From NCBI GenBank assembly GCA_963691715.1, contig OY829281.1, forward strand, positions 2,232,001 through 2,296,000: a DNA stretch of 64,000 nt, read 5' to 3'. The stretch is from HXMU1420-13 sp963691715 (lineage in GTDB: Bacteria > Bacteroidota > Rhodothermia > Balneolales > Balneolaceae). Of the stretch, positions 38,524 to 45,763 are shown one piece after another. The translations under genes were made by a program, and so were the position numbers. Every line of letters begins with the position of its first letter. The first letter of the stretch is position 1. The notes under the pieces were generated by a model that was given only the letters and a program-made list of their open reading frames with translations, was not told the DNA's origin and made no database searches.

Positions 38524-40131
38524 TCATCCTTGCTTGAACTTAAATAAATTTTCTGCCCCAACTTTCTCCTCACCTTGGGTTAAGGCATACATCGAATCAA
38601 ATAATACGATAGGATTTTCTTCTAAATCTTTAGTTACATGCGTAGAATAACTTTTTTCAAGTTTTTCAATCACCTCATCATTAGTTGACAACCATCTTGC
38701 CGTATAATAAGCCACGGGAGTGATCACCAACTCTACCCCATATTCTTCTTTCATACGATGGTGTACCACTTCGAACTGTAGAATTCCTACTGTTCCTAAC
38801 AATAATTCGTTACCAACTCCATTGGGGACTTCAAACACGTGAACCACACCTTCTTCAGAAAGCTGTTTTAGTCCTTCGCGTAATTGCTTTCTTTTAAAAG
38901 GATCTTTGGTAGCCACTTTCTGGAAATGCTCGGGCGTAAATAGAGGAATCACATCATAGCGAACTGGATTTTTTGCAAAAATCGTGGTTCCAATTCGGAA
39001 ATCTCCAGGATTAAAAATCGAAACAATATCACCTGGATAGGCTTCTTCCATCAATTGGCGTTCATCGCCCATTAGAGTATGTGGCGTCGCCATTTTTATT
39101 TTTTTTCCAGAATGGGAAATCACCACTTGTTGACCGCGTTCAAATTTTCCAGATGCTACACGTATAAATGCGGCACAGTCCCGGTGACCTGGATTCATAT
39201 TGGCTTGCATTTTGAAAATGAAGCCAGAAAAGGAATCGCCGAGTACCCGTTCCGAACCTTCTACATGAGTATAACCTTGTGGACTTGGTGCAAGTTGATG
39301 GAAGTAGTTTAGAAATACATCCAACCCAAAGTTGTTAAGTGCCGAACCAAAGAAAACAGGCGTTACTTTTCCAGAGTTGTATAACTCCTGATCCATGTTT
39401 GGATACATGTCTTCAATCAGCATTAATTCTTCTAGAAATGCTTCTTTTTCTGCATCGGATAAGTTGCTTTGATCAAGGGCTTCATCCACTTCAAGAATTT
39501 CGGTTACTGCTTTCTTTGCCCCATGATCTGCTTTTTCATAAACATGCACTTTCTTTGCTAATACATCATAAATACCCTGGAATTTCTGCCCATAACCCAA
39601 CGGCCAACTAGCCGGAAGTGCCTCGATCCCAAGTTTTGATTCTACATTACTTAATACTTCGAGGGGATCCATACCCGGTCGGTCACACTTATTTACAAAG
39701 GTGATAACGGGAACTTCACGAAGTTTACACACCTCAAATAATTTTTCGGTTTGTTCCTCCACGCCTTTCGCTACATCAATCACCATTAACCCAGAATCAG
39801 CAGCAACCAATGTTCGAAGAGTATCTTCAGAAAAGTCTTTGTGGCCGGGTGTATCCAACAAATTATACTTAATGCCTTCTTTTTCGAATCGCATTACGGA
39901 TGAAGTGACCGAGATACCGCGTTCTTTTTCGATGGCCATCCAATCGGAGGCAGCATGATGAGAAGCTTTTCGGGCACGAACCGAACCTGCTTCATGAATT
40001 GCACCACCATACAACAATAGCTTTTCAGTGAGGGTGGTTTTCCCAGCATCAGGATGGGAGATAATGGCAAAGGTACGCCTCTTCTTTGCTTCTTCTAAAA
40101 TTTCGTTATCTGCGGTAACCACTTTCGACAT
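38524..40131 (-). CDS. prfC: Peptide chain release factor 3
   Basis: 535 residues, a translational GTPase that recycles RF1/RF2 from the ribosome. G motifs: 'ISHPDAGKTTLTEKLL' (G1), 'DTPGHKDFSEDT' (G3) and 'VNKCDRPGMDP' (G4). 'GYGQKFQGIYDV' and the C-terminal 'QFEVVHHRMKEEYGVEL' match RF3 rather than EF-G. The minus-strand start is at 40131; beyond it the accessory region begins. Confidence 0.96.
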   Translation of the reverse strand: MSKVVTADNEILEEAKKRRTFAIISHPDAGKTTLTEKLLLYGGAIHEAGSVRARKASHHAASDWMAIEKERGISVTSSVMRFEKEGIKYNLLDTPGHKDFSEDTLRTLVAADSGLMVIDVAKGVEEQTEKLFEVCKLREVPVITFVNKCDRPGMDPLEVLSNVESKLGIEALPASWPLGYGQKFQGIYDVLAKKVHVYEKADHGAKKAVTEILEVDEALDQSNLSDAEKEAFLEELMLIEDMYPNMDQELYNSGKVTPVFFGSALNNFGLDVFLNYFHQLAPSPQGYTHVEGSERVLGDSFSGFIFKMQANMNPGHRDCAAFIRVASGKFERGQQVVISHSGKKIKMATPHTLMGDERQLMEEAYPGDIVSIFNPGDFRIGTTIFAKNPVRYDVIPLFTPEHFQKVATKDPFKRKQLREGLKQLSEEGVVHVFEVPNGVGNELLLGTVGILQFEVVHHRMKEEYGVELVITPVAYYTARWLSTNDEVIEKLEKSYSTHVTKDLEENPIVLFDSMYALTQGEEKVGAENLFKFKQG

Positions 40132-40231
40132 GTATTGATGACTATTAGAAATGAGTAAAATCTAAAAATACGACGAATTAAACTCTTTTGCGTGATCAGT
40201 AGTCTCGAATATTTTGGTTAGATGAGGGTTA

Positions 40232-40265
40232 GGCTATGTGCAATGGTTTACCATTGAATGTAGCC
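40232..40265. repeat. Compound hairpin upstream of prfC
   Basis: GGCTA (40232-40236) pairs with TAGCC (40261-40265) and encloses a perfect 6-bp hairpin CAATGG-TTTA-CCATTG (40241-40256). It is one of three strong hairpins within 170 bases at the edge of the accessory island. A GTTAGGC heptamer overlaps its left side. Confidence 0.6.
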
Positions 40266-40311
40266 CAAGTTGTGATGAGTAGTTCCGCATTTTTGTAGGT
40301 AGCCTTACCAC

Positions 40312-40347
40312 GTTGGAGAAGATGAGCGGAGCGAATTCTTCTCCAAC
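40312..40347. repeat. Strong hairpin, 11-bp stem
   Basis: GTTGGAGAAGA / TCTTCTCCAAC is a perfect 11-bp inverted repeat with a 14-base loop (TGAGCGGAGCGAAT). No T run follows, so an ordinary intrinsic terminator is unlikely. Confidence 0.7.
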
Positions 40348-40386
40348 ATTCAGGCTATGAAGCTTAGGAACGGTTTTGTTGGTTAG

Positions 40387-40403
40387 GCCTATGCTTTATA
40401 GGC
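40387..40403. repeat. Short hairpin beside a GTTAGGC heptamer
   Basis: GCCTAT-GCTTT-ATAGGC, a perfect 6-bp stem, overlaps the heptamer GTTAGGC at 40383-40389. This heptamer matches the GTTRRRY core of integron recombination sites and is also present at 40229, but a full attC structure was not found. Confidence 0.5.
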
Positions 40404-40442
40404 ATTGTTAGGGTGTGTTTTAATTTTTCATTCGTTACCGAT

Positions 40443-40625
40443 TCAACGTAATCCTAAATCTCTTTTTTTGACTTTTCTTCATCAGATATGTAATCCATAA
40501 TCATTTCATATGCAATTCCTAAGCATGCTCATCTGAAAGCGTTATACTCGTTTTAAATTAAATTTCTTCCAATCATCAAGGTAAATTTGCTTACAATTGA
40601 TTCTGTAAAGCTTCTATCAAAGTCG
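40443..40625 (-). pseudogene. Gene relic with frameshifts (unidentified)
   Basis: On the minus strand protein-like segments continue across frames: 'VDFDRSFTESIVSKFTL', then 'DDWKKFNLKRV', then 'ITLSDEHA', and finally 'LGIAYEMIMDYISDEEKSK' ending at the stop at 40443. At least three frame changes are needed to join them. It looks like the decayed C-terminal part of a small hydrophilic protein. I do not recognise the family. It lies directly after the DUF4926 gene on the same strand. Confidence 0.4.
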
Positions 40626-40844
40626 ACCATTTCGAGTTGAATTATCTGTCCAAGTTATTTCTATGTAGTCGTTTGAAATACAGAACGTGCTTTGTCCATC
40701 GTGTTCGATATTCGTTCCGTCTGATCTTACAAATTCAACTTCATATTCATTGTCTGAATACTTTATCAGAATTGTCCCAACGCTTCCTTTTGGCAAGGTT
40801 GGATTCAAATCCTTTGTCAATCTAAATACATCGTATTCTTTCAT
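40617..40844 (-). CDS. DUF4926 small protein
   Basis: 75 residues. The pattern 'YDVFRLTKDLNPTLPKGSVGTIL' and 'YEVEFVRSDG' is that of DUF4926, a small SH3-like barrel protein of unknown role, frequent in accessory gene clusters. The last ~10 residues ('DNSTRNGRL') are atypical and run into the adjacent gene relic, so the original C-terminus may have been altered. Transcribed from the minus strand like all other genes of the island. Confidence 0.75.
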   Translation of the reverse strand: MKEYDVFRLTKDLNPTLPKGSVGTILIKYSDNEYEVEFVRSDGTNIEHDGQSTFCISNDYIEITWTDNSTRNGRL

Positions 40845-40856
40845 TTTTTAATTACC

Positions 40857-40940
40857 CACAACGTGGCTGGGCTAAGTAAAGTGGTTTTACAATCAAATTT
40901 AATCCATTAATTTTAAATTGTTTAAGTGATTTACCCACTA
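40857..40940. repeat. Intergenic element with AACGTGGCTGGG motif, copy 1
   Basis: The gap between the PfkB and DUF4926 genes carries AACGTGGCTGGG (40860-40871) followed a few bases on by AGTGGTTTTA. Almost the same arrangement occurs at 42895-42924. Arms AGTGG (40880-40884) and CCACT (40935-40939) could close a hairpin over the AT-rich middle, which also has CAAT...ATTG arms. Confidence 0.45.
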
Positions 40941-41762
40941 TTAATATGTTCTGTTATATGTGGTGTATTCTTGGTTAACTCCACTTACAAAGTTCAAAAC
41001 TTTACTGGCAGCAATTGAACCTGCTTTAAGTGACTTTTCTACGTCTTTAGTTTTTAACCATTCTATGCTAAAAGCTGCTTGAAAAGAATCACCACATCCT
41101 GTTGTGTCAACAATTTTATCAATTTCAATCGCTTTTTGATAATATTTTTTATTTCCAAAAAAAGCTACACTGCCTTTAGCTCCTAAAGTTGGCACTATTA
41201 GTTTTTTCTTTTGATAAGAAAGTGTTTGTAGTTCATCTAGCATATCATCCTTACCACTTAGAAAAACTATATCAATATTGTCTATATGTTCTTTGATAAA
41301 GTCAATTCCTAGATAGTCTAAGAAGTCAACAACTACCAATTGTTTTTTATTTCGTCTTTTTAACAGTTCTTTTAAGTTCGGATCGCCAGCTGGCATTGCA
41401 ATAATTTTACTATCGGTTAATGAGTTCCAATCATTTTCGGATAATCTAAATTTGTCAAATGCGCCACCATTCCAACTATTTTCTTTGAAATATCTATCGC
41501 CTTTTTCATTAATAAATATCTTATTTGATGCAGTTGGTTCGTTAATTCGGTATAATCTCGAACGATTTATATTTGATTTATCTAATTGTTTTTCTATTAG
41601 TTTACCAAATCTATCATTTCCGATAGCACCTATTACTGAAGTATTTTCATATCCTAAAAGTTTGCATTGAGTAGCAAAGTTTAAAGAATTTCCTCCAACA
41701 TAAGTTTTATTCAATTCAGGGAAGATATCAACACAAAAAGATGTTAATGCTGTTATGTTCAT
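40941..41762 (-). CDS. PfkB-family carbohydrate kinase
   Basis: 273 residues, slightly short for the ribokinase family. N-terminal signature 'VGGNSLNFATQCKLLGY' and 'VIGAIGNDRFGKLIE', and the C-terminal ATP/catalytic motif 'DTTGCGDSFQAAF' with the catalytic Asp are present. The gene resembles fructoselysine-kinase-like or other small sugar kinases, but the substrate is not clear. No sugar transporter or isomerase is adjacent; its neighbours are unrelated small genes of the accessory island. Confidence 0.85.
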   Translation of the reverse strand: MNITALTSFCVDIFPELNKTYVGGNSLNFATQCKLLGYENTSVIGAIGNDRFGKLIEKQLDKSNINRSRLYRINEPTASNKIFINEKGDRYFKENSWNGGAFDKFRLSENDWNSLTDSKIIAMPAGDPNLKELLKRRNKKQLVVVDFLDYLGIDFIKEHIDNIDIVFLSGKDDMLDELQTLSYQKKKLIVPTLGAKGSVAFFGNKKYYQKAIEIDKIVDTTGCGDSFQAAFSIEWLKTKDVEKSLKAGSIAASKVLNFVSGVNQEYTTYNRTY

Positions 41763-41805
41763 TTCTGTTTGTTCAAATTAAAAACAACATAGATGAGGTA
41801 AATAT

Positions 41806-41883
41806 GTGGGCTCACCCAATATATACTATTTAGAGTGCGTATTTTTCTTTTTTTCTTCGTTAAATAGTATTGGAATTACCCAC
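41806..41883. repeat. Long imperfect hairpin between PfkB gene and gene relic
   Basis: Nested inverted arms: GTGGG (41806-41810) with CCCAC (41879-41883), CCA (41816-41818) with TGG (41871-41873), and a perfect 10-bp pair ATACTATTTA (41823-41832) with TAAATAGTAT (41861-41870). The total span is 78 bases with unpaired bases between arms, a form that recalls integron attC sites, but canonical core sites are not present. Confidence 0.5.
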
Positions 41884-41961
41884 TTCATTTAAAAATTTTT
41901 CCCTTTAGATAGTAAATATACCATTCAGGTAGTATTTACATATCCCTTATAGCTCCATCTT

Positions 41962-42273
41962 TTATTGATTCGTATTCTGAACCATGAATGATTTGAATAC
42001 TTTGTCTTTTTTCACACATTCAAGTATTCGATATTCCCCTTTTTTTATACCCTTAACATTTTCAAAGAAGAAACCTATTAATTCTTGAGATTCTACAAAA
42101 TATAGCCAGTCGAAATATGTTGTTAAACTTTGTCTTGTCAATTCAGGAAACTGATTTTTTTATTTCATTAAGAGTATTTTCCACTATGTCAAAATATTTA
42201 GCTGTAATAATATAAGCACATTCATATCAGTATTTTCACCTGCTTTACATATAGCCGTTGTTGCAACTGGCAT
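41962..42273 (-). pseudogene. Frameshifted gene relic, ~104 codons
   Basis: The minus-strand ATG at 42273 overlaps the stop of the upstream hypothetical gene (TAATG). Reading gives 'MPVATTAICKAGENTDMN', then a frame change to 'ECAYIITAKYFDIVENTLNE', and after the A run near 42153-42159 a second change to 'QFPELTRQSLTTYFDWLYF' and on to 'VFKSFMVQNTNQ' and the stop at 41962. Two indels restore one continuous protein. The family is not recognised. Either a decayed gene or a pair of sequencing errors in homopolymers. Confidence 0.5.
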
Positions 42274-42866
42274 TATTCTACAAGTTCAATTCCATTAACA
42301 AATTCTATGAATTTTGATAAATTCAATTCAAAAGTCTCCGGAGTAGCAACAAATTGAATCCAAAGAAATGCTTTTTCTGTTTCTATCAAGGAAAATTGAT
42401 TATGATAAATCTTGTTTTGGAAGAATGTGAAAACCCTACAACTTACTCCATTTTTAATGTCGTGTAAATCACGGGGATTATATCCATACCAAATATGGTT
42501 CTCACTATATAAAGCTTTTTTCCCAAATTCATTTCCAGTTATATAGATTGCTGTAAAGTGGTCAAATGATTTGAATTCTGATTTTTCAAAGCCTTTAATG
42601 ATCATTGCATTTTCGATTCCGTCAATAGCAGGAAATGTTCCTCCCCAAACTTTATCGTTTCCAGTTTCTATTAAAGTGAACCACTTTGGAACTTCTGCTT
42701 TATAACCAAGAGTGCTATCTACATACACAAGAAAATCAATTTTATTAGTCTTAACTTGTGATTTTAAATTTTCAATATTTTTATATTTTCTATTAATCGT
42801 ATCATTTTGAGCCTTTAAAACATACGTATTTAATGCGATAAGTAATGTTAATAAAATCAATTTCAT
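42273..42866 (-). CDS. Secreted hypothetical protein
   Basis: 197 residues with a signal peptide (first ~20 residues, 'LLIALNTYVLKAQ'). The mature part begins with 'YVDSTLGYKAEVPKWFTLIETG' and contains 'WGGTFPAIDGIENAMIIKGF', which resembles the fold-entry strands of small PsbP-like secreted proteins, but I cannot assign a family. Probably periplasmic or surface-exposed. In the minus-strand accessory island, with the AACGTGGCTGGG motif just upstream. Confidence 0.65.
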   Translation of the reverse strand: MKLILLTLLIALNTYVLKAQNDTINRKYKNIENLKSQVKTNKIDFLVYVDSTLGYKAEVPKWFTLIETGNDKVWGGTFPAIDGIENAMIIKGFEKSEFKSFDHFTAIYITGNEFGKKALYSENHIWYGYNPRDLHDIKNGVSCRVFTFFQNKIYHNQFSLIETEKAFLWIQFVATPETFELNLSKFIEFVNGIELVE

Positions 42867-42894
42867 ATTTACATTAAACTTTTTGCTTATTAAT

Positions 42895-42930
42895 AACGTG
42901 GCTGGGTTACCTACAGTGGTTTTTCCGCTG
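42895..42930. repeat. Intergenic element with AACGTGGCTGGG motif, copy 2
   Basis: AACGTGGCTGGG at 42895-42906 followed by AGTGGTTTTT, the same layout as at 40860. A short hairpin CAGTGG-TTTTT-CCGCTG (42914-42930) overlaps the second part, with one G-T pair. Confidence 0.45.
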
Positions 42931-42994
42931 ACTCTTTTTATTTATAAACCTTGTTGCAAGTAGAAATTATTCATTTCAGTAGATGCAAAAAATT

Positions 42995-43411
42995 TTATGT
43001 TATTGTAATTAATGCACATAAAAGTGTCAATATTCCTACTGCCGTTGTATATATTCCCACCTTTCTTGATTTAGTCCATCCAGATAAAGAAATCATAACC
43101 GATAGAGAAAATAACCCTATCATAAAGGCTACAAATCCGATTATTCGTGGAGTTAAAAAGTCATTTTCGGTTACATTTTCTAAATATCCACCAGGTGTTG
43201 TCATCATTGATATCTGTATCATTGCAAAAACCGAGATCAAAAAACATCCAGTGGACAGAATTGCAGATTTAAAAATCCGATTATATAGTTTGTCATTTTT
43301 TTCAGACACTAATAAGCTAGCAACAACTGTAATTGAAAAAACACTCAGTAATGAACTAATCAAAATAAGTTGTTTCGCTAACTCATTCCAATATTCTAAA
43401 GTCATTTCCAT
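42995..43411 (-). CDS. Small hypothetical membrane protein (four TM)
   Basis: 138 residues with four hydrophobic segments (about 12-35, 47-68, 85-108 and 114-136). It starts with a short charged stretch and has 'SEKNDKLYNRIFKSAI' as the first cytoplasmic loop. No known family is recognised. A frame on the opposite strand over the same bases is longer but much less protein-like. The neighbours on both sides are small minus-strand genes of the island. Confidence 0.6.
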   Translation of the reverse strand: MEMTLEYWNELAKQLILISSLLSVFSITVVASLLVSEKNDKLYNRIFKSAILSTGCFLISVFAMIQISMMTTPGGYLENVTENDFLTPRIIGFVAFMIGLFSLSVMISLSGWTKSRKVGIYTTAVGILTLLCALITIT

Positions 43412-43485
43412 TTTTTAATTTTATTAAAAATCAGAATAATATACTGATACTCTTTTGATTTATGATATTTCGCGTTTTTAACAGG

Positions 43486-43708
43486 TTACCTGAAGTCTGT
43501 AAATGGCTTTATCCATTTAGTATTTTTTGGATATCCTTTAGTACATTTATATGTGTTATTATTAATTCTTCCATCATAAATTTTAGAACCTACTTTTCTT
43601 TTTTACCCGTTTCAGTCAGATTAGAATAAATGAAATCTAAAAGTTTATTTCGTTTGTACGTTAAAGGATCTTCGCTTTTTCAATTTCTGTCAAAATGGAT
43701 AATTTACT
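43486..43708 (-). pseudogene. Frameshifted gene relic (unidentified)
   Basis: Minus-strand segments 'SKLSILTEIEKAK', 'DPLTYKRNKLLDFIYSNLTET' and 'VGSKIYDGRINNNTYKCTKGY' followed by 'PKNTKWIKPFTDFR' and a stop at 43486 lie in successive frames; two frame changes join them. The parent protein is not recognised. Lies between the four-TM protein gene and the REPIN-like repeat. Confidence 0.45.
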
Positions 43709-43764
43709 CTATTATATCAACTCTATTTTGAGTTCGAAAATGCCCTCCAGCTTTATGGAAACTT

Positions 43765-43789
43765 GATTCCTGCCTATTCGGGAATGACC
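43765..43789. repeat. Degenerate REP-like palindrome
   Basis: GATTCCTGCCTATTCGGGAATGACC has the same outline (ATTCC...GGGAATGAC) as the two better palindromes that follow within 130 bases, but with mismatches in the stem. Confidence 0.45.
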
Positions 43790-43814
43790 AATACTCGCTA
43801 GATTCTTTATTCAA

Positions 43815-43903
43815 CGTCATCCCGCTGCGAAAGCCGGGATCTGGATGGTTAATCATGCATTGGTTTTTATACACATCTAGATTCCCACTTTCGTGGGAAT
43901 GAC
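43815..43903. repeat. REPIN-like doublet of inverted palindromes
   Basis: Two palindromes in opposite orientation. The left one, CGTCATCCCG...CGGGAT (43815-43840), has a 6-bp outer stem plus GCT/AGC. The right one, ATTCCCAC-TTTC-GTGGGAAT (43881-43900), is a perfect 8-bp hairpin followed by GAC. The outer GTCAT and ATGAC and the inner GGATCT and AGATTC are also complementary, so the whole unit can fold as one. This is the form of REP doublets that are copied by a RAYT transposase; none is encoded in this window. Confidence 0.65.
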
Positions 43904-44033
43904 AATAATGATTGTTGGTAGCTTTGCAGTTTGATGTCGGTTATTCATCATTCCTTTTCCTCACAGAGGTCTCGACTATGATTATGTTATGGAATCATCC
44001 GTAGGATTATTCCGCCAAAATCCAGACCTTAGT

Positions 44034-44927
44034 TTATAAATCAAACTTTGATTTTACTCGTTGCCACAGTGAGTTAAAGCCAATTTGGTAGCCAGTATTT
44101 CTTCTTAACCTTTTTAGTGGAACATTCAGATCACACTTATTTTTTTCCAAATCAGAATAATATCTATCTTGAAATAGCTTCAGGTTATCCCAGTTCGAAA
44201 AGTTTTGATAATGTATTGCAGAATAATAATTCTTCTCAACCTCTAATTGTCCGATTTTTTCGATTTTAATTTCTGCTTTTTTGTAGTGTTGAGCGTAGTA
44301 CCAACTTATTTTTTCTTTTGGATTAAACTCATTATCTATTTGTTGTTCAGATCCGAACAGGATTTTTGCGTTTTCAAAATCTTTTTCAGTTGGTTTATCA
44401 GACTTTTTTATATCAGTAACAACAACTAGATTAAGACCGAATTCAGATTCTTTTTCTGATTCAAGCACAAAAATTCCGCAGAAATCCCCGTCACTTAGAT
44501 TAAAAACTAAACAATCTCCTTTTTCGAAAATTGCTCCTCTTAATTTCTTAACCTTTCTCTTTCGAGCGGTTTTCTTTTCTGTAGATATTTTTTCAAGAAA
44601 ATTATCTAATACTTTCTTTCGCTTTGTCAAATCCGATTTCGAGGCGTCAAGTTCTTTCCACAATTCTATATCCTTTTCGGATTCAACAATGTCTTTAATT
44701 AGATTATAGATTTTCGGATCAAGAGCTTTACATTCCCACTGAGACTTTGCTATGGTAATCCAAAAATTATTATGGTCTTCGTGAGAGTCAATTAATTCTT
44801 TATTTTCTTTAATTAACTTTTCTGTTATGGAAGTAACTTCTATTCCTTGATTGTATAATTCAAAGAATTTATAATAAATGTCCTCATAAACATCATTTGA
44901 AGAAATTCCTGTTCCCCAAGTTCCCAT
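44034..44927 (-). CDS. DUF4259 domain protein
   Basis: 297 residues. The N-terminus 'MGTWGTGISSNDVYEDIYYKF' is the hallmark of DUF4259, a family of unknown function common in variable gene neighbourhoods. After residue ~115 a basic stretch ('EKKTARKRKVKKLRG') leads into a second region with 'AIFEKGDCLVFNLSDGDFCGIFVLES', a beta-barrel-like pattern that recalls immunity-type small domains. No toxin gene is seen upstream. First gene of the minus-strand island. Confidence 0.75.
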   Translation of the reverse strand: MGTWGTGISSNDVYEDIYYKFFELYNQGIEVTSITEKLIKENKELIDSHEDHNNFWITIAKSQWECKALDPKIYNLIKDIVESEKDIELWKELDASKSDLTKRKKVLDNFLEKISTEKKTARKRKVKKLRGAIFEKGDCLVFNLSDGDFCGIFVLESEKESEFGLNLVVVTDIKKSDKPTEKDFENAKILFGSEQQIDNEFNPKEKISWYYAQHYKKAEIKIEKIGQLEVEKNYYSAIHYQNFSNWDNLKLFQDRYYSDLEKNKCDLNVPLKRLRRNTGYQIGFNSLWQRVKSKFDL

Positions 44928-45124
44928 AAATATTTGTCGATATTGGTAACTACAACAGAATATAATAATCCCTATTCACTATATCCCGGCTTCATCTTTA
45001 AAGGGTATTCATCCTATTCCTTTATCTGTAAAATACAATAAGCAGTTATATTTTATGGGTAAACCTGAACAGTATTTATTCTTGCAAACTGAAGTACGAT
45101 CTCATAAAAAAAGGATGGGTTATT

Positions 45125-45667
45125 TCATTCTTTGTAAATCCAAGATGAAAAGAATGTGGTCACTCTTGGCATCACGTAATAAGTCATCAAGGATACTAAT
45201 ATCATGGATACAAATAATATTCGTACAAGCCGGGGCATACCATTCAAGTACGCTTCTGATAAAGTGCTTAACGCCAAAATCATGGGATAAATAACCATCC
45301 ATGTAAGAAGTGCCATTTTCCATTTTTTAGGAGTGACTGAATTTGATATTTGAGGTAATGAAAACCAAAATTCTAATCCATCGTGATAGCGTACTTTACT
45401 CTTTTTAACGATATATCTTGTGAGTTCTTTAGACCATACTCTTCGGATATCTGAACATTCCCATGTTCTAAAGTTAGATTCTGTATCGAAACGGATCAAA
45501 AGTACATATTCGTTTTCTACTTGGGTATTTACTTGGATAGTTTGAATTCCTTCATACCCCTTAAATCCCTTTGCTTGCTCAATAACCTGTTTTAAAGCTT
45601 TCTCAAACTCTGGTTCTTTTCCACGTTTCACATAATGAGAAACCACAACCGTAATATTATTCTTCAT
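45125..45667 (-). CDS. ABM-domain protein with two C-terminal membrane helices
   Basis: 180 residues from ATG 45667 ('MKNNITVVVSHYVKRGKEPEF'). The first ~95 residues are an antibiotic biosynthesis monooxygenase-like ferredoxin-fold domain. The C-terminal part has two hydrophobic helices ('ALLTWMVIYPMILALSTL' and 'LVRILFVSMILVSLMTYYV'). This fused form is known as a membrane-associated ABM protein; its chemistry is not established. The terminator-like hairpin just upstream separates it from the DJ-1 gene. Confidence 0.8.
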   Translation of the reverse strand: MKNNITVVVSHYVKRGKEPEFEKALKQVIEQAKGFKGYEGIQTIQVNTQVENEYVLLIRFDTESNFRTWECSDIRRVWSKELTRYIVKKSKVRYHDGLEFWFSLPQISNSVTPKKWKMALLTWMVIYPMILALSTLSEAYLNGMPRLVRILFVSMILVSLMTYYVMPRVTTFFSSWIYKE

Positions 45668-45689
45668 GGTTAAAGAATGGATTAAATAA

Positions 45690-45716
45690 AATAATAGCCC
45701 CAAATAATGAGGCTAT
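45690..45716 (-). terminator. Hairpin between DJ-1/PfpI gene and ABM gene
   Basis: ATAGCC / GGCTAT arms with one more C-G pair inside and a mismatch; on the minus strand the stem is followed by ATTTTATTTAA. Probably ends the DJ-1/PfpI transcript. Confidence 0.5.
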
Positions 45717-45763
45717 CGTTCTTTCAACTTATTTATCAGATGTTTGCTTGCCATCGATGAAAT

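Larger units (their letters stand above)
40132..40442. other. Non-coding region at island edge
   Basis: Over 300 bases between prfC and the first gene relic. It holds three hairpins (listed separately), two GTTAGGC heptamers and CG-richer patches than the surroundings. No open frame. It may be an expressed non-coding or recombination region; nothing more can be shown. Confidence 0.4.
43412..44033. other. Long gap in the island containing a relic and REP-like repeats
   Basis: The 622-base gap between the four-TM protein and DUF4259 genes contains the gene relic at 43486-43708 and the three palindromes at 43765-43903. The remaining ~130 bases up to 44033 have no recognisable feature. Confidence 0.5.

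Noticed and set aside
42951..43418. 155-codon plus-strand frame over the four-TM protein
   Set aside because: The minus-strand frame gives four clean membrane helices and fits the strand of all its neighbours; the plus-strand frame lacks protein-like character.
43815..43903. CRISPR-like repeat
   Set aside because: Palindromes are in inverted, not direct, orientation and too few; no cas gene. A REPIN-like element fits better.
45055..45294. 79-codon plus-strand frame opposite the ABM gene
   Set aside because: Antisense shadow of the membrane-helix part of the ABM-domain protein.
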